From: Chryseobacterium sp.
GTDB taxonomy: Bacteria; Bacteroidota; Bacteroidia; Flavobacteriales; Weeksellaceae
DNA length: 64,000 nt
NCBI GenBank assembly: GCA_027492795.1
Contig: JAPUEB010000024.1
Location: 124,001 to 188,000, forward strand
Direction: 5' to 3'
The translations under genes were made by a program, and so were the position numbers. This document shows positions 32,588-40,506 of the stretch, piece by piece (positions within the stretch are counted from its first letter, which is position 1; every line of letters begins with the position of its first letter). The notes under the pieces were generated by a model, which worked only from the letters and a program-made list of their open reading frames with translations, made no database searches and had not been told where the DNA came from.

Positions 32588-34351
32588 ATGAATATCGCCC
32601 AATTCCTCAACACCAACACCGAAAAATATCCTCTGAAATCCGCCATCGGTTTCAAAAAAGACGATAAATGGAATGACATCAACTGGAAAGATTTTCGTCG
32701 GTTGGTTTTCAAAACTGCCAATGCGTTGCGGAATTCCGGCGTTCAGGAAAACGACAAAGTCGCCATTTATTCCGACAATTCTGCAGAATGGATTATTTTT
32801 GATTTGGCGACGCTTTCACTCGGCGCAATCACGGTTCCCATTTATTCTACCAACAACCAAGAACACGCGGAATACATCATCAACGAGTCCGAATCCAAAG
32901 TGATAATGGTAGGAAATCAGGAGCAATACGATGCGGCGTATGAAATTTTGCAGAAAAACGGTTCGCTTCAAAAAATCATCGTTTCCAAAAAGAAAGTTTG
33001 GACAAAAAAAGACCGCACCGAATTTCTAGAAGACTTCATCAAAAACGCTGAAGAAAAATTAGAAATTGTTGAAAAAAGCGATGATGATTTGGCGACCATC
33101 ATTTATACATCGGGAACAACAGGCGTTCCGAAAGGGGTAATGCTAACGCACGGAAACTTCCACAAATGCGTAGAATCTCATTTTGATTTCTTCAAATTCA
33201 AAAATTTTGAAAACGAACATTCCCTCGCTTTTCTCCCATTAACACATATTTTTGAGCGCAGTTGGACTTTGCTTTCGCTTTACGGCGGTGCAAAAGTTTC
33301 TTTTTTAGAAAACACCAAACTCATCGCACATACTTTAGCAGAAGTAAAACCGACGATGATGTGCGCTGTTCCAAGATTTTACCAAAAAATTTACGGCGGA
33401 ATTCACGAAATGGTAAAAGATGGTTCCGATACGAAAAAGAAAATTTTCAATTGGGCGATAAAAATCGGTTCAGATGTTGCCGAACTCAATAGGAAAAATC
33501 TGCCAATTCCTTTAGGTTTGAGTTTAAAAAAATCTATTTCCAATAAATTGGTTTTCAATAAAATAAAACAAAAATTAGGCGGAAACTTATGGTTTATGCC
33601 TTGCGGTGGTGCGTCCATTTCTTCGGAAGTCACGCAGTTTTTTGATGCGATGGGAATTCACGTAACGGTTGGTTACGGTTTGACGGAAACGACTGCAACT
33701 TTAACCGCTTTTCCATTCAAAAATTACGAACACGGAACCGCCGGAATTCCGCTTGGAAACACCCAAATTAAAATTGGCGAAAACGACGAAATTCTCGCAA
33801 AAGGCGATGGAATAATGAAAGGTTACTACAAAAAACCAAAAGAAACTGCCGAAGTTTTTACGGAAGACGGTTGGTTTAAAACCGGTGATGCCGGAAAATT
33901 TGATGAAAAAGGAAATCTCATCATCACAGACAGAATTAAAGATTTGATGAAAACCTCCAATGGAAAATATGTCGCGCCACAACCTATTGAAAATTTGTTA
34001 TCCAACAATAATTATATTCAGCAAGTGATGGTGGTTGCGGAAGGAAAACCATTTGTAACAGCGTTGGTTGTCCCGAATTTTGAATTTTTGATGGAAAAAC
34101 TGAAAGAAATGAAAATTCCTTTCACGAATTGGAAAGATATCATTGATTTACAGCAAATTAAAGATTTGTATCATCAAAAAATTGAAGAAATTCAGCACTC
34201 GCTTTCCGGTTTTGAAAAAGTGAAAAAATTCACGCTGATGCCGTCGGAATTTGAAATCAGTTCAGGCGAAATCACCCCAACATTAAAAATAAAACGCAAC
34301 ATTGTTTTGCAGAAATATCAGGAGTTGATTGAGAAAATGTATGGGAATTAA
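32588..34351 (+). CDS. long-chain fatty acid--CoA ligase, second copy
   Basis: A 587-aa ANL-superfamily acyl-CoA ligase. The P-loop IYTSGTTGVPKGVMLTH (about 174-190), YGLTETTATL and TGDAG adenylation motifs, and the DRIKDLMKTSNGKYVAP C-terminal motif are all present. It belongs to the same family as the ligase at 4125 but diverges clearly in sequence, so they may differ in chain-length preference or in channelling to lipid synthesis versus oxidation. Separated from the KilA-N gene by 75 bp. Confidence 0.94.
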   Translation: MNIAQFLNTNTEKYPLKSAIGFKKDDKWNDINWKDFRRLVFKTANALRNSGVQENDKVAIYSDNSAEWIIFDLATLSLGAITVPIYSTNNQEHAEYIINESESKVIMVGNQEQYDAAYEILQKNGSLQKIIVSKKKVWTKKDRTEFLEDFIKNAEEKLEIVEKSDDDLATIIYTSGTTGVPKGVMLTHGNFHKCVESHFDFFKFKNFENEHSLAFLPLTHIFERSWTLLSLYGGAKVSFLENTKLIAHTLAEVKPTMMCAVPRFYQKIYGGIHEMVKDGSDTKKKIFNWAIKIGSDVAELNRKNLPIPLGLSLKKSISNKLVFNKIKQKLGGNLWFMPCGGASISSEVTQFFDAMGIHVTVGYGLTETTATLTAFPFKNYEHGTAGIPLGNTQIKIGENDEILAKGDGIMKGYYKKPKETAEVFTEDGWFKTGDAGKFDEKGNLIITDRIKDLMKTSNGKYVAPQPIENLLSNNNYIQQVMVVAEGKPFVTALVVPNFEFLMEKLKEMKIPFTNWKDIIDLQQIKDLYHQKIEEIQHSLSGFEKVKKFTLMPSEFEISSGEITPTLKIKRNIVLQKYQELIEKMYGN

Positions 34352-34409
34352 GCGGGAAGATGGAAGTCGGAGGATGGAAGATGGAAGACGCTGTCCGAAG
34401 ATTTGTGCG

Positions 34410-34497
34410 TTTGTCATTCTGAATGAATCCCGAAACTTCGGGAGTAATGAAGAATCTTTTTTATAATGAGATTCCTCGTTACACTCGGAATGACAGC
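34410..34497. repeat. GTCATTC palindromic element C
   Basis: Left arm begins TTTGTCATTCTGAATGAATC. Right arm AGATTCCTCGTTACACTCGG followed by AATGACAG is its partial reverse complement. It is a longer relative of elements A and B that flank the GIY-YIG gene 1.4 kb downstream. Confidence 0.75.
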
Positions 34498-34649
34498 AGC
34501 ATATTTTTAACAAAAATCTTTTGTGACTTTTGTGGTTTTAGAAATCTTCGCGACCTTTGCCGAACATCTTTAGATGTTCGTTTGTCTAATTAAAAATATT
34601 TTCAAAGCGAGTAAAAAATCTTTGCGAACTTTGCGTTTAAAATAAAAAT

Positions 34650-34733
34650 AAAATCTTTGATTTTCAAACTTTTGCGAACTTTTTGAAATAAAATAAAACT
34701 TAAAAACAAAATCTTTTGTGACTTTTGTGGTTT
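34650..34733 (+). repeat. shared leader module, copy at mvaD
   Basis: A 26-bp block starting AAAATCTTTGATTTTC (34650-34675) followed about 35 bp later by CTTTTGTGACTTTTGTGG (34713-34730), 11 bp before the mvaD ATG. The same two blocks in the same order precede the DUF1543 gene at 36998. Confidence 0.8.
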
Positions 34734-34744
34734 AAAAAATAAAT

Positions 34745-35821
34745 ATGGAAAATCAATTTATAGGAAATAATAACTTCACAATTTCCAACCAAACCGTTTC
34801 TGCAAGTTGTCCAAGCAACATTGCGCTCATCAAATATTGGGGAAAATACGCCAATCAAATTCCCGCTAATCCAAGCATCAGTTATACTTTAAATAATTGC
34901 AAAACCAATACTTCCATTGAATTTTTTACGGATGAACCATTTTCTGTTCAAACCTTTTTATCAGGAAATGAAGAAGTAAAATTTGCCGAAAAAATTTCAA
35001 CATATTTCAAAAACAGTGAAGTGTATTTGCCTTGGATTTTAAAAGGAAAATATATCATAAAAACCGAAAATACCTTTCCGCACAGTTCGGGAATTGCAAG
35101 TTCGGCTTCCGGTTTCGGCGCAATTGCAAGTTGTTTGATGGAATTGGATAAATTATTTTCATCAGAAAATACAGAATCATTTATCAATCATCATTCATCA
35201 TTTATCTTAAAGAAAGCATCATTCCTCGCAAGATTGGGAAGCGGAAGCGCTTGCAGAAGTCTTTATAACGGACTTGTAGTTTGGGGCGAAACCCCTGAAG
35301 TTGAAGGAAGTTCCGACCTTTTTGCTGTTCAATATCCAAATGAAGAAGTGCATCCGATTTTCAAAAATTTTAATGATTGGGTTTTGCTCATTCACGAAGG
35401 TCAAAAATCGGTAAGTTCTACGGTTGGTCACGGTTTGATGAATACGAATCCTTATGCAGAACGACGTTTTCAGGAAGCGCGTGAAAATTTTATTCCATTA
35501 AAAGAAATTCTAAAATCGGGAGATTTAGAGAAATTCATCACGTTGGTTGAACACGAAGCACTCACACTTCACGCAATGATGATGATGAGTGAACCTGCGT
35601 TTATTTTAATGAAAACCGGAACAATGGAAGTCATCAACAAACTGTGGAAATTCCGTGAGGAAACTGGAAATCCGTTGTTTTTTACGCTTGACGCAGGTGC
35701 AAATGTCCATCTTTTATTTCCAGAAAACGAAAATTCCAGAGCCATCAAAGATTTTATTTTAGCAGAACTGCTTCCGCATACACAGAAGGGCGGAGTTGTG
35801 AAGGATTTTATGAGGTTTTAG
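34745..35821 (+). CDS. mvaD: diphosphomevalonate decarboxylase
   Basis: A 358-aa GHMP-kinase-superfamily enzyme that decarboxylates mevalonate 5-diphosphate to IPP, the last step of the mevalonate pathway. ASCPSNIALIKYWGKYANQ near residue 20, the ATP loop HSSGIASSASGFGA (about 116-129) and GSGSACRSLYNGLVVW (about 160-175) are characteristic. Typical for Flavobacteriia, which make isoprenoids through mevalonate. It sits alone after the repeat-rich gap and before the GIY-YIG element. Confidence 0.95.
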   Translation: MENQFIGNNNFTISNQTVSASCPSNIALIKYWGKYANQIPANPSISYTLNNCKTNTSIEFFTDEPFSVQTFLSGNEEVKFAEKISTYFKNSEVYLPWILKGKYIIKTENTFPHSSGIASSASGFGAIASCLMELDKLFSSENTESFINHHSSFILKKASFLARLGSGSACRSLYNGLVVWGETPEVEGSSDLFAVQYPNEEVHPIFKNFNDWVLLIHEGQKSVSSTVGHGLMNTNPYAERRFQEARENFIPLKEILKSGDLEKFITLVEHEALTLHAMMMMSEPAFILMKTGTMEVINKLWKFREETGNPLFFTLDAGANVHLLFPENENSRAIKDFILAELLPHTQKGGVVKDFMRF

Positions 35822-35874
35822 GAAAGTTGGGAGACGGTATTTATTTTAGAAATTTGAGCAAAAAATAACCACAT

Positions 35875-35964
35875 AGTTTGTCATTCCGTAGGAATCTCAA
35901 CAGTTTAAAGACATTTTTTATCAATTTTGAAATCATTGTTTAGATTCCTGCGGAATGACAAAGT
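35875..35964. repeat. palindromic element A (left of GIY-YIG gene)
   Basis: Arms 35875-35897 and 35942-35964, 23 bp each with two mismatches, core GTCATTCCG-x-AGGAATCT. The centre is A/T-rich. Ends 25 bp before the GIY-YIG start. Confidence 0.92.
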
Positions 35965-35989
35965 GTATGTTTAAATTTTATTAATAAGT

Positions 35990-36310
35990 ATGATTGAATT
36001 TACTGAAGGTATTTACAAGTTCTATGTTTATATTTTGACTAATAAAAACAAGACCGTATTATATACTGGAGTAACAAACAATCTTCAGCAAAGACTTTTT
36101 CAACACAAAATAAAAAAGAATCCTAACAGTTTTACTGCAAAGTATAATGTGGAGTTTCTAATTTATTATGAAGAATTTGGTTGGATTCAACTCGCAATTG
36201 AAAGGGAGAAAGAAATAAAGAATTTGTCAAGAATTAAAAAATTGGAAATGATTAGAGAGGTTAATCCTAACATGGAATTTTTGAATTATCTTTTTGAAGA
36301 TGCTGTTTAA
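35990..36310 (+). CDS. GIY-YIG nuclease family protein
   Basis: A 106-aa single-domain nuclease of the GIY-YIG superfamily (YhbQ/UPF0213-like group). YVYILTNKNKTVLYTG (about 12-27) holds the GIY and YIG equivalents, VTNNLQQRLFQH carries the catalytic Arg region, and the Glu-containing REKEIKNLSRIKKLEMI (about 75-92) binds metal. The gene is bracketed: element A ends 25 bp upstream and element B starts 18 bp downstream, and both elements are near-identical inverted repeats. This layout resembles REP/RAYT units, but with a different nuclease; the functional link is inference. Confidence 0.9.
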   Translation: MIEFTEGIYKFYVYILTNKNKTVLYTGVTNNLQQRLFQHKIKKNPNSFTAKYNVEFLIYYEEFGWIQLAIEREKEIKNLSRIKKLEMIREVNPNMEFLNYLFEDAV

Positions 36311-36328
36311 TAAAGTAATAGATAATAG

Positions 36329-36413
36329 AGTTTGTCATTCCGCAGGAATCTCAACGAGTTTTTAATAAAAGTAATGATAATGATTGGTTTAGATTCCTTC
36401 GGAATGACAAACT
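36329..36413. repeat. palindromic element B (right of GIY-YIG gene)
   Basis: Arms 36329-36351 and 36391-36413, 23 bp each with one mismatch. The left arm differs from that of element A at one base. Ends 27 bp before the ATG of the VOC gene. Confidence 0.93.
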
Positions 36414-36440
36414 AACCGTTTAAAACTTTTGAAAAATTAT

Positions 36441-36818
36441 ATGCACATCCATCACATCGCCATCATCTGTTCCAACTACGAAATCTCCAAAAAATTCTAC
36501 ACAGAAGTTTTAGGTTTGAAAATTCTGCGGGAGGTTTACAGAAAAGAACGCGATTCTTGGAAATTGGATTTAGGAATTGGCGAACATTATGTTATTGAAC
36601 TTTTTTCGTTTCCAAATCCGCCAAAAAGATCTTCCAGACCAGAAAGTTGCGGTTTGCGACATCTTGCATTTTCTGTTGATGATGTAGAAGAAAAAAGGAA
36701 CGAATTAATTTTGAAAGGTTTGAAATGTGAGAAAATCAGAATCGATGAGTTTACGGACAAAAAATTCTTTTTCACACAAGATCCTGATGATTTACCTCTG
36801 GAAATTTATGAAAATTAG
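36441..36818 (+). CDS. VOC-family protein (YaeR-like)
   Basis: A 125-aa vicinal-oxygen-chelate/glyoxalase-fold protein of the YaeR/SMU.1112c group. MHIHHIAIICSNYEISKKFY (His4/5 as metal ligands), ELFSFPNPPKRSSRPESCGL and RHLAFSVDD are close to the family consensus, ending PLEIYEN with the Glu ligand. The ATG at 36441 is chosen; a TTG at 36429 in frame is possible but unsupported. Function unproven: relatives are labelled glyoxalase but activity is not shown. Confidence 0.9.
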   Translation: MHIHHIAIICSNYEISKKFYTEVLGLKILREVYRKERDSWKLDLGIGEHYVIELFSFPNPPKRSSRPESCGLRHLAFSVDDVEEKRNELILKGLKCEKIRIDEFTDKKFFFTQDPDDLPLEIYEN

Positions 36819-36825
36819 AAATTTT

Positions 36826-36977
36826 AAAACCACAAAAGGCACAAAAATTTTTAAATAAAGAGATGGAACTTATTGTGAAAATGAAGTTCACAAAAAAAAG
36901 AAAATCTTTGATTTTCAAACTTTTGCTTCCTTTTGAAAAACTTAAAATAGAGATATTCTTTTGTGACTTTTGTGGTT
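36826..36977 (+). repeat. shared leader module, copy at DUF1543, with inverted partner
   Basis: AACCACAAAAGGCACAAAA (36829-36847) is the near reverse complement of TTTTGTGACTTTTGTGGTT (36959-36977). Between them is the 26-bp AAAATCTTTGATTTTC block (36901-36926) that is also present before mvaD. Confidence 0.75.
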
Positions 36978-36997
36978 AAAATTAAGACATTATTATT

Positions 36998-37534
36998 ATG
37001 CAACTCTTTTACGTTATTCTCGGCGCCACACCAAAAGGCAGAAACATCGAACAGCACGATGTTTTCTTCGGTATTGCTGAACAATTTGAGGATTTAATTC
37101 CTGCAATGAAATCATTTTGGAGCGATGCCAAAATTCATATTGACTGTTATCAGGAAGTGAAGTTTGCTGATGGTTACGAAGTAAAAATTGTTGAAAAATC
37201 TTCAGAAATTTCTGAAAATAATTTGTTTTTCATCAATTTGGGCGGTTATAAAGCAGGATATTTTGAAGAATTTCACGAGCAGCATTTGATGGTTGGAAAA
37301 ACGATGGGCGAAATCGTAAAACGCGTGAAACAAACCGAATTTTATAAAACAATGGGATTTAAAGGTGCTGAAAGTCATATTGACGATAAACACGGCGTTG
37401 ACATTGATGATATCTACAATGTCCACGATATTCTTCCGCAGCAAATGAAGGAAAATTATTCTATTGTTTTGGAAAAATCACAAGTTGAAAATCAAGATAA
37501 TTTAATAAAAATTGGATATTTGAAAGTCAATTAA
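36998..37534 (+). CDS. DUF1543 domain protein
   Basis: A 178-aa protein of the DUF1543 family, which consists of two tandem copies of a short alpha/beta domain: LFYVILGATPKGRNIEQHDV (N-terminal copy start) and LFFINLGGYKAGYFEEFHEQ (about 76-95, second copy start). No catalytic residues are recognised and function is unknown. It shares its approximately 90-bp leader with mvaD. The next gene follows by 21 bp, so the two may be co-transcribed. Confidence 0.85.
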   Translation: MQLFYVILGATPKGRNIEQHDVFFGIAEQFEDLIPAMKSFWSDAKIHIDCYQEVKFADGYEVKIVEKSSEISENNLFFINLGGYKAGYFEEFHEQHLMVGKTMGEIVKRVKQTEFYKTMGFKGAESHIDDKHGVDIDDIYNVHDILPQQMKENYSIVLEKSQVENQDNLIKIGYLKVN

Positions 37535-37555
37535 TAATCTGAATCATTTCAAAAA

Positions 37556-37990
37556 ATGAAAAAAATATTTACAATTCTTTTTTTATCAACTTTTACATTT
37601 GTCTTTTCGCAAAACGACAAAGCAGAAATCGCAAAAACGGTTGAAAGTTTTTTCGCAGCAATGCGAAACGCCAATGCTTCGGCTTTGAAAAACACTTTTT
37701 CGGAAACGATTGTTTTCCAAACCATTGATAAAAATGGAAACGTAAAATCAGAAGATGCCCAAAAGTTTGCAGAAAGCATTTCAAAATATTCAAAAAACGA
37801 TTTGGACGAACAAATAAAAATCCGCAAAATATTGACAGACGAACAATTAGCCAGTGTTTGGATGGATTATCAATTTGTTTTCAAAGGAAAAGTTTCACAT
37901 TGCGGTGTGAACAGTTTTCAACTTGTAAAACAAAACGGCGTTTGGAAAGTGCAATACATTATAGATACACGAAGAAAATGTGTAAAATGA
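37556..37990 (+). CDS. secreted NTF2/SnoaL-like protein
   Basis: A 144-aa exported protein: signal peptide MKKIFTILFLSTFTFVFSQ, then an NTF2-like alpha+beta cone (AEIAKTVESFFAAMRNANAS, LKNTFSETIVFQ, HCGVNSFQLVKQNGVWKVQY) of the SnoaL-like or DUF4440-type lumazine-binding group. The family often has ligand-binding or steroid-isomerase-like members; a periplasmic ligand-binding role is only inferred. Follows DUF1543 with 21 bp between. Confidence 0.85.
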   Translation: MKKIFTILFLSTFTFVFSQNDKAEIAKTVESFFAAMRNANASALKNTFSETIVFQTIDKNGNVKSEDAQKFAESISKYSKNDLDEQIKIRKILTDEQLASVWMDYQFVFKGKVSHCGVNSFQLVKQNGVWKVQYIIDTRRKCVK

Positions 37991-38072
37991 TTTAAAAATC
38001 TGGTTTTGGTTTTAAAAATTCGTTCGCTATTTTTGTGTAAAATAAATCTAACTATTAATAATTTAAAGAAAC

Positions 38073-38097
38073 GGATTGCTTCGTTTCACTCGCAATG
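38073..38097. repeat. half of a GTCATTC element at the purK start
   Basis: GGATTGCTTCGTTTCACTCG followed by CAATGAC aligns with the right arm of element C (34469-34497). No left arm is found, so it is a solitary half. It forms the last 25 bp before the purK start. Confidence 0.6.
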
Positions 38098-38100
38098 ACA

Positions 38101-39213
38101 ATGAAAATAGGAATTCTCGGCGGCGGACAACTCGGACGAATGTTTATACAAAATGCATTGAAATACGACGATGAATTTTATGTTTTAGACCCAAATTCTG
38201 ACTGTTCCTGTGCGAATATTTCGCATTTTACCAAAGGAAATTTCAATGATTTTGACAGCGTTTTGGAATTTGGAAAAGACAAAGAAGTGATTACGATTGA
38301 GATCGAACACGTCAACGTTGAAGCCCTTTTTGAGTTGGAGAAATTGGGCAAAAAAGTAATTCCAAGTGCTGAAATCATCAAAACCATTCAGCAGAAAATC
38401 CTTCAAAAAGAGTTTTATAAAAAACACCAAATTCCAAGTCCTGATTTTGAAATTTACGATGGAACTTACGATGAAATGAAGATTGAGTTTCCGTTTGTTC
38501 AAAAACTCAACACCGGCGGTTACGACGGAAAAGGCGTTCAAATTATCAAAGACTCCAACGATTTGAAAAATCTTTGGGTGGAAGATTCGGTGTTAGAAAA
38601 TTTGGTGGATATTGAGAAAGAACTTTCCATTATCGTTGCCAAAAATGAGAACGGCGAAACCAAGACTTTTCCCGTAACAGAAATGGTTGCCGACCCAAAA
38701 CTGAATTTGTTGGATTTCAATATTTGTCCGTCTGAAATTTCGGAAAACGTTCAAAATCAGATTGATGAAATTGCAAAAAAATTCATTGCAGCGGCAAATT
38801 CTTCGGGACTTTTTGCGATTGAATTATTTTTAGACAAAAACGGAAAAGTTTGGGTAAATGAAACTGCGCCGAGATTGCACAATTCCGGTCATCAAACTCA
38901 AGAAGGAAACGCCAATTCCCAATTTGAGCAGTTTTACAGAGTTTTGAAAAATTTTCCGCTTGCAGATACTGAACATTCTGGATTTTCAGGAATGTTGAAT
39001 TTGGTTGGAGAAGAAAATTATTCAGGAACAGTAAAATACGAAGGTTTGGAAGAAGTCCTAAAACTCCCAAAAACCTACGTTCATCTCTACGGAAAAACCG
39101 AAACCAAACCCGGCAGAAAAATGGGACACATCAATGTTTTGGCAGATTCTCGCGAGGAATTGATGGAGAAATTAGTAAAAATTAAGGAAATGGTGAGAGT
39201 GGTGAGTGTTTGA
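38101..39213 (+). CDS. purK: N5-carboxyaminoimidazole ribonucleotide synthase
   Basis: A 370-aa ATP-grasp enzyme that carboxylates AIR to N5-CAIR using ATP and bicarbonate in purine synthesis. KIGILGGGQLGRMF (residues 2-15), FPFVQKLNTGGYDGKGVQII (ATP-grasp loop) and NETAPRLHNSGHQT (metal- and ligand-binding) are diagnostic. Two in-frame ATGs exist: 38095 and 38101; 38101 gives the family-standard MKIGILGG start. The last codons (MVRVVSV) run into a GAGAGTTT tandem repeat. The partner purE is 1.3 kb downstream, separated by an inverted transporter gene. Confidence 0.95.
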   Translation: MKIGILGGGQLGRMFIQNALKYDDEFYVLDPNSDCSCANISHFTKGNFNDFDSVLEFGKDKEVITIEIEHVNVEALFELEKLGKKVIPSAEIIKTIQQKILQKEFYKKHQIPSPDFEIYDGTYDEMKIEFPFVQKLNTGGYDGKGVQIIKDSNDLKNLWVEDSVLENLVDIEKELSIIVAKNENGETKTFPVTEMVADPKLNLLDFNICPSEISENVQNQIDEIAKKFIAAANSSGLFAIELFLDKNGKVWVNETAPRLHNSGHQTQEGNANSQFEQFYRVLKNFPLADTEHSGFSGMLNLVGEENYSGTVKYEGLEEVLKLPKTYVHLYGKTETKPGRKMGHINVLADSREELMEKLVKIKEMVRVVSV

Positions 39214-39425
39214 GAGTGAGAGTGTTTGAGAGTTTGAGAGTTTGAGAGTGGGAGAGTTTGAGAGTTTGAGAGTTGGAGTGTGAGAATAATGAATCTTAAA
39301 TCTTAAATCCTGAATCCTGAATCTTGAATCCTGAATCTTGAATCTTGAATCCTGAATCCTGAATATCATCCTCATCCTCAACCTCATCCTCAACCTTTTC
39401 CTCAACCTTTTCCTCAACCTTTTCC
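39195..39425. repeat. compound tandem repeat array
   Basis: From left to right: units GAGAGTTT (39205-39272), then ATCCTGA/ATCTTGA (39295-39363), then CTCATCCTCAAC and CTTTTCCTCAAC (39367-39427). The first block overlaps the last purK codons and the last overlaps the stop of the transporter gene on the - strand. Confidence 0.9.
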
Positions 39426-40322
39426 TCTCAGCATTCCCGGCTTGTAGTTCATTATAAAAACTCCGGCGATAATCAGAATCGTTGCCAAAATAAATTTCAG
39501 CGTAATTTCTTCGCTCAAGACCAACCAACCGAGAATGACGGCGATAATGGTGTTCACATAATTGAGCATAGAAATTTGGGATGGGTTTACTTTTTTTAAA
39601 GCGTAAAGAAATGCATTAAATGCGATTACAGAGCCAAATATTCCCAAATAAATTACCCATAAAAACGAGTGGAAACTCCAGTTTTCAAAATTGTAATTTT
39701 CTGTAAAAACAAATGCAAAAATAAGCTGCACAATTCCGGCAAACGCGAATTGATAAAAAAGATTTAAAAGAATATTGTCGGTGTTCACAGATATTTTTTT
39801 CGTGTACAAAGTTCCACTTGCCCAACCAAAAATGCCGATGAACAGAATGAAAATACCGAAACGATAATCTGGATTCAGCAAATCCTGCAATCCGTTCCAA
39901 AAAATTAGCAAAATTCCTGAAAATCCTAAAAGCAATCCGAAAACCGACTTCACTTTGAATTTTTCCAATTTTAGAAAAACCGCTCCCAGAAATACCATAA
40001 TTGGCGAAGTTGCGGTGAGAACCGAGGTTAAACTGCTTGTAATATGTTTTTCTGCAATTGTAGTAAAACCGTTTGCAACAATCAACATCAGCGAGGAAAG
40101 GATGATTTGGTTGATAAAATTTTTCCGTCCGATCCATTTCAATTTTTTTTGATACAGCAAAATTCCCAGAACCAAAATCGCTGCTAAACTCTGCCGAATT
40201 CCAGTTACAAACCACGGCGGAATGGTTTCTACCGCAATCCGTATGGCGAGATACGTTGTTCCCCAAACAATGGCAACCGTTAAAATAGAGAGGATAAGTT
40301 TGTAGTCTTTCGTGGAATTCAC
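39414..40322 (-). CDS. EamA/DMT-family transporter
   Basis: A 302-aa membrane protein with ten helices in two EamA repeats: N-terminal VAIVWGTTYLAIRIAVETIP and C-terminal LGIFGSVIAFNAFLYALKKVNPSQ are the family marks. The start is taken as GTG at 40322 (VNSTKDYKLILS) rather than TTG at 40349, because the -7 box TACTTTTG (40327-40334) lies between them and would place transcription start near the GTG. Its stop is inside the CCTTTTCCTCAA repeat. Metabolite export is typical; the substrate is unknown. Confidence 0.9.
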   Translation of the reverse strand: MNSTKDYKLILSILTVAIVWGTTYLAIRIAVETIPPWFVTGIRQSLAAILVLGILLYQKKLKWIGRKNFINQIILSSLMLIVANGFTTIAEKHITSSLTSVLTATSPIMVFLGAVFLKLEKFKVKSVFGLLLGFSGILLIFWNGLQDLLNPDYRFGIFILFIGIFGWASGTLYTKKISVNTDNILLNLFYQFAFAGIVQLIFAFVFTENYNFENWSFHSFLWVIYLGIFGSVIAFNAFLYALKKVNPSQISMLNYVNTIIAVILGWLVLSEEITLKFILATILIIAGVFIMNYKPGMLRGKG

Positions 40323-40326
40323 TTTG

Positions 40327-40334
40327 CAAAAGTA
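40327..40334 (-). promoter_or_regulatory. -7 box TACTTTTG, 4 nt before the GTG start
   Basis: TAnnTTTG on the - strand, four bases before the inferred GTG start at 40322, which would make the mRNA leaderless. Confidence 0.55.
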
Positions 40335-40441
40335 AGGTTTGCCACTCAAAAAAGATCTTCTTTTCGCAATTTTTCGTAATTTTAAACCATCTTAAAGGTA
40401 GAGTAAAGAAAAAAAAAGATTTATAAAAAGACTTCAAAAAC

Positions 40442-40506
40442 CTCAAACAAGAAACAAGAAACTAGAACCCAGCAACTAGTAACTAGAAACCAGAAACTAA
40501 ATAAAA
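40442..40506. repeat. degenerate repeat before purE
   Basis: Imperfect heptamer units (CAAGAAA, CTAGAAC, CCAGCAACTAG, CTAGAAACCAG) related to the array at 7190-7291, ending about 9 bp before the purE ATG. Confidence 0.6.

Larger units (their letters stand above)
34352..34744. other. repeat-rich intergenic region before mvaD
   Basis: No gene. From left to right: degenerate GATGGAA heptamers (34360-34390), a palindromic GTCATTC element with an inner TCCCGAA/TTCGGGA hairpin (34410-34497), a CTTTTGTGACTTTTGTGG repeat (34518-34535), and the shared leader module (34650-34733) that ends 11 bp before the mvaD ATG. Confidence 0.75.

Noticed and set aside
35875-36413. IS200/IS605-type element
   Set aside because: No Y1 tyrosine transposase or TnpB gene is present; the only gene is GIY-YIG, so a standard IS call is not supported.
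39685-40446. 253-codon frame overlapping the EamA transporter in a different frame
   Set aside because: The EamA frame has two canonical repeats and hydrophobic periodicity; the other frame is Cys/His/Asn-rich noise.
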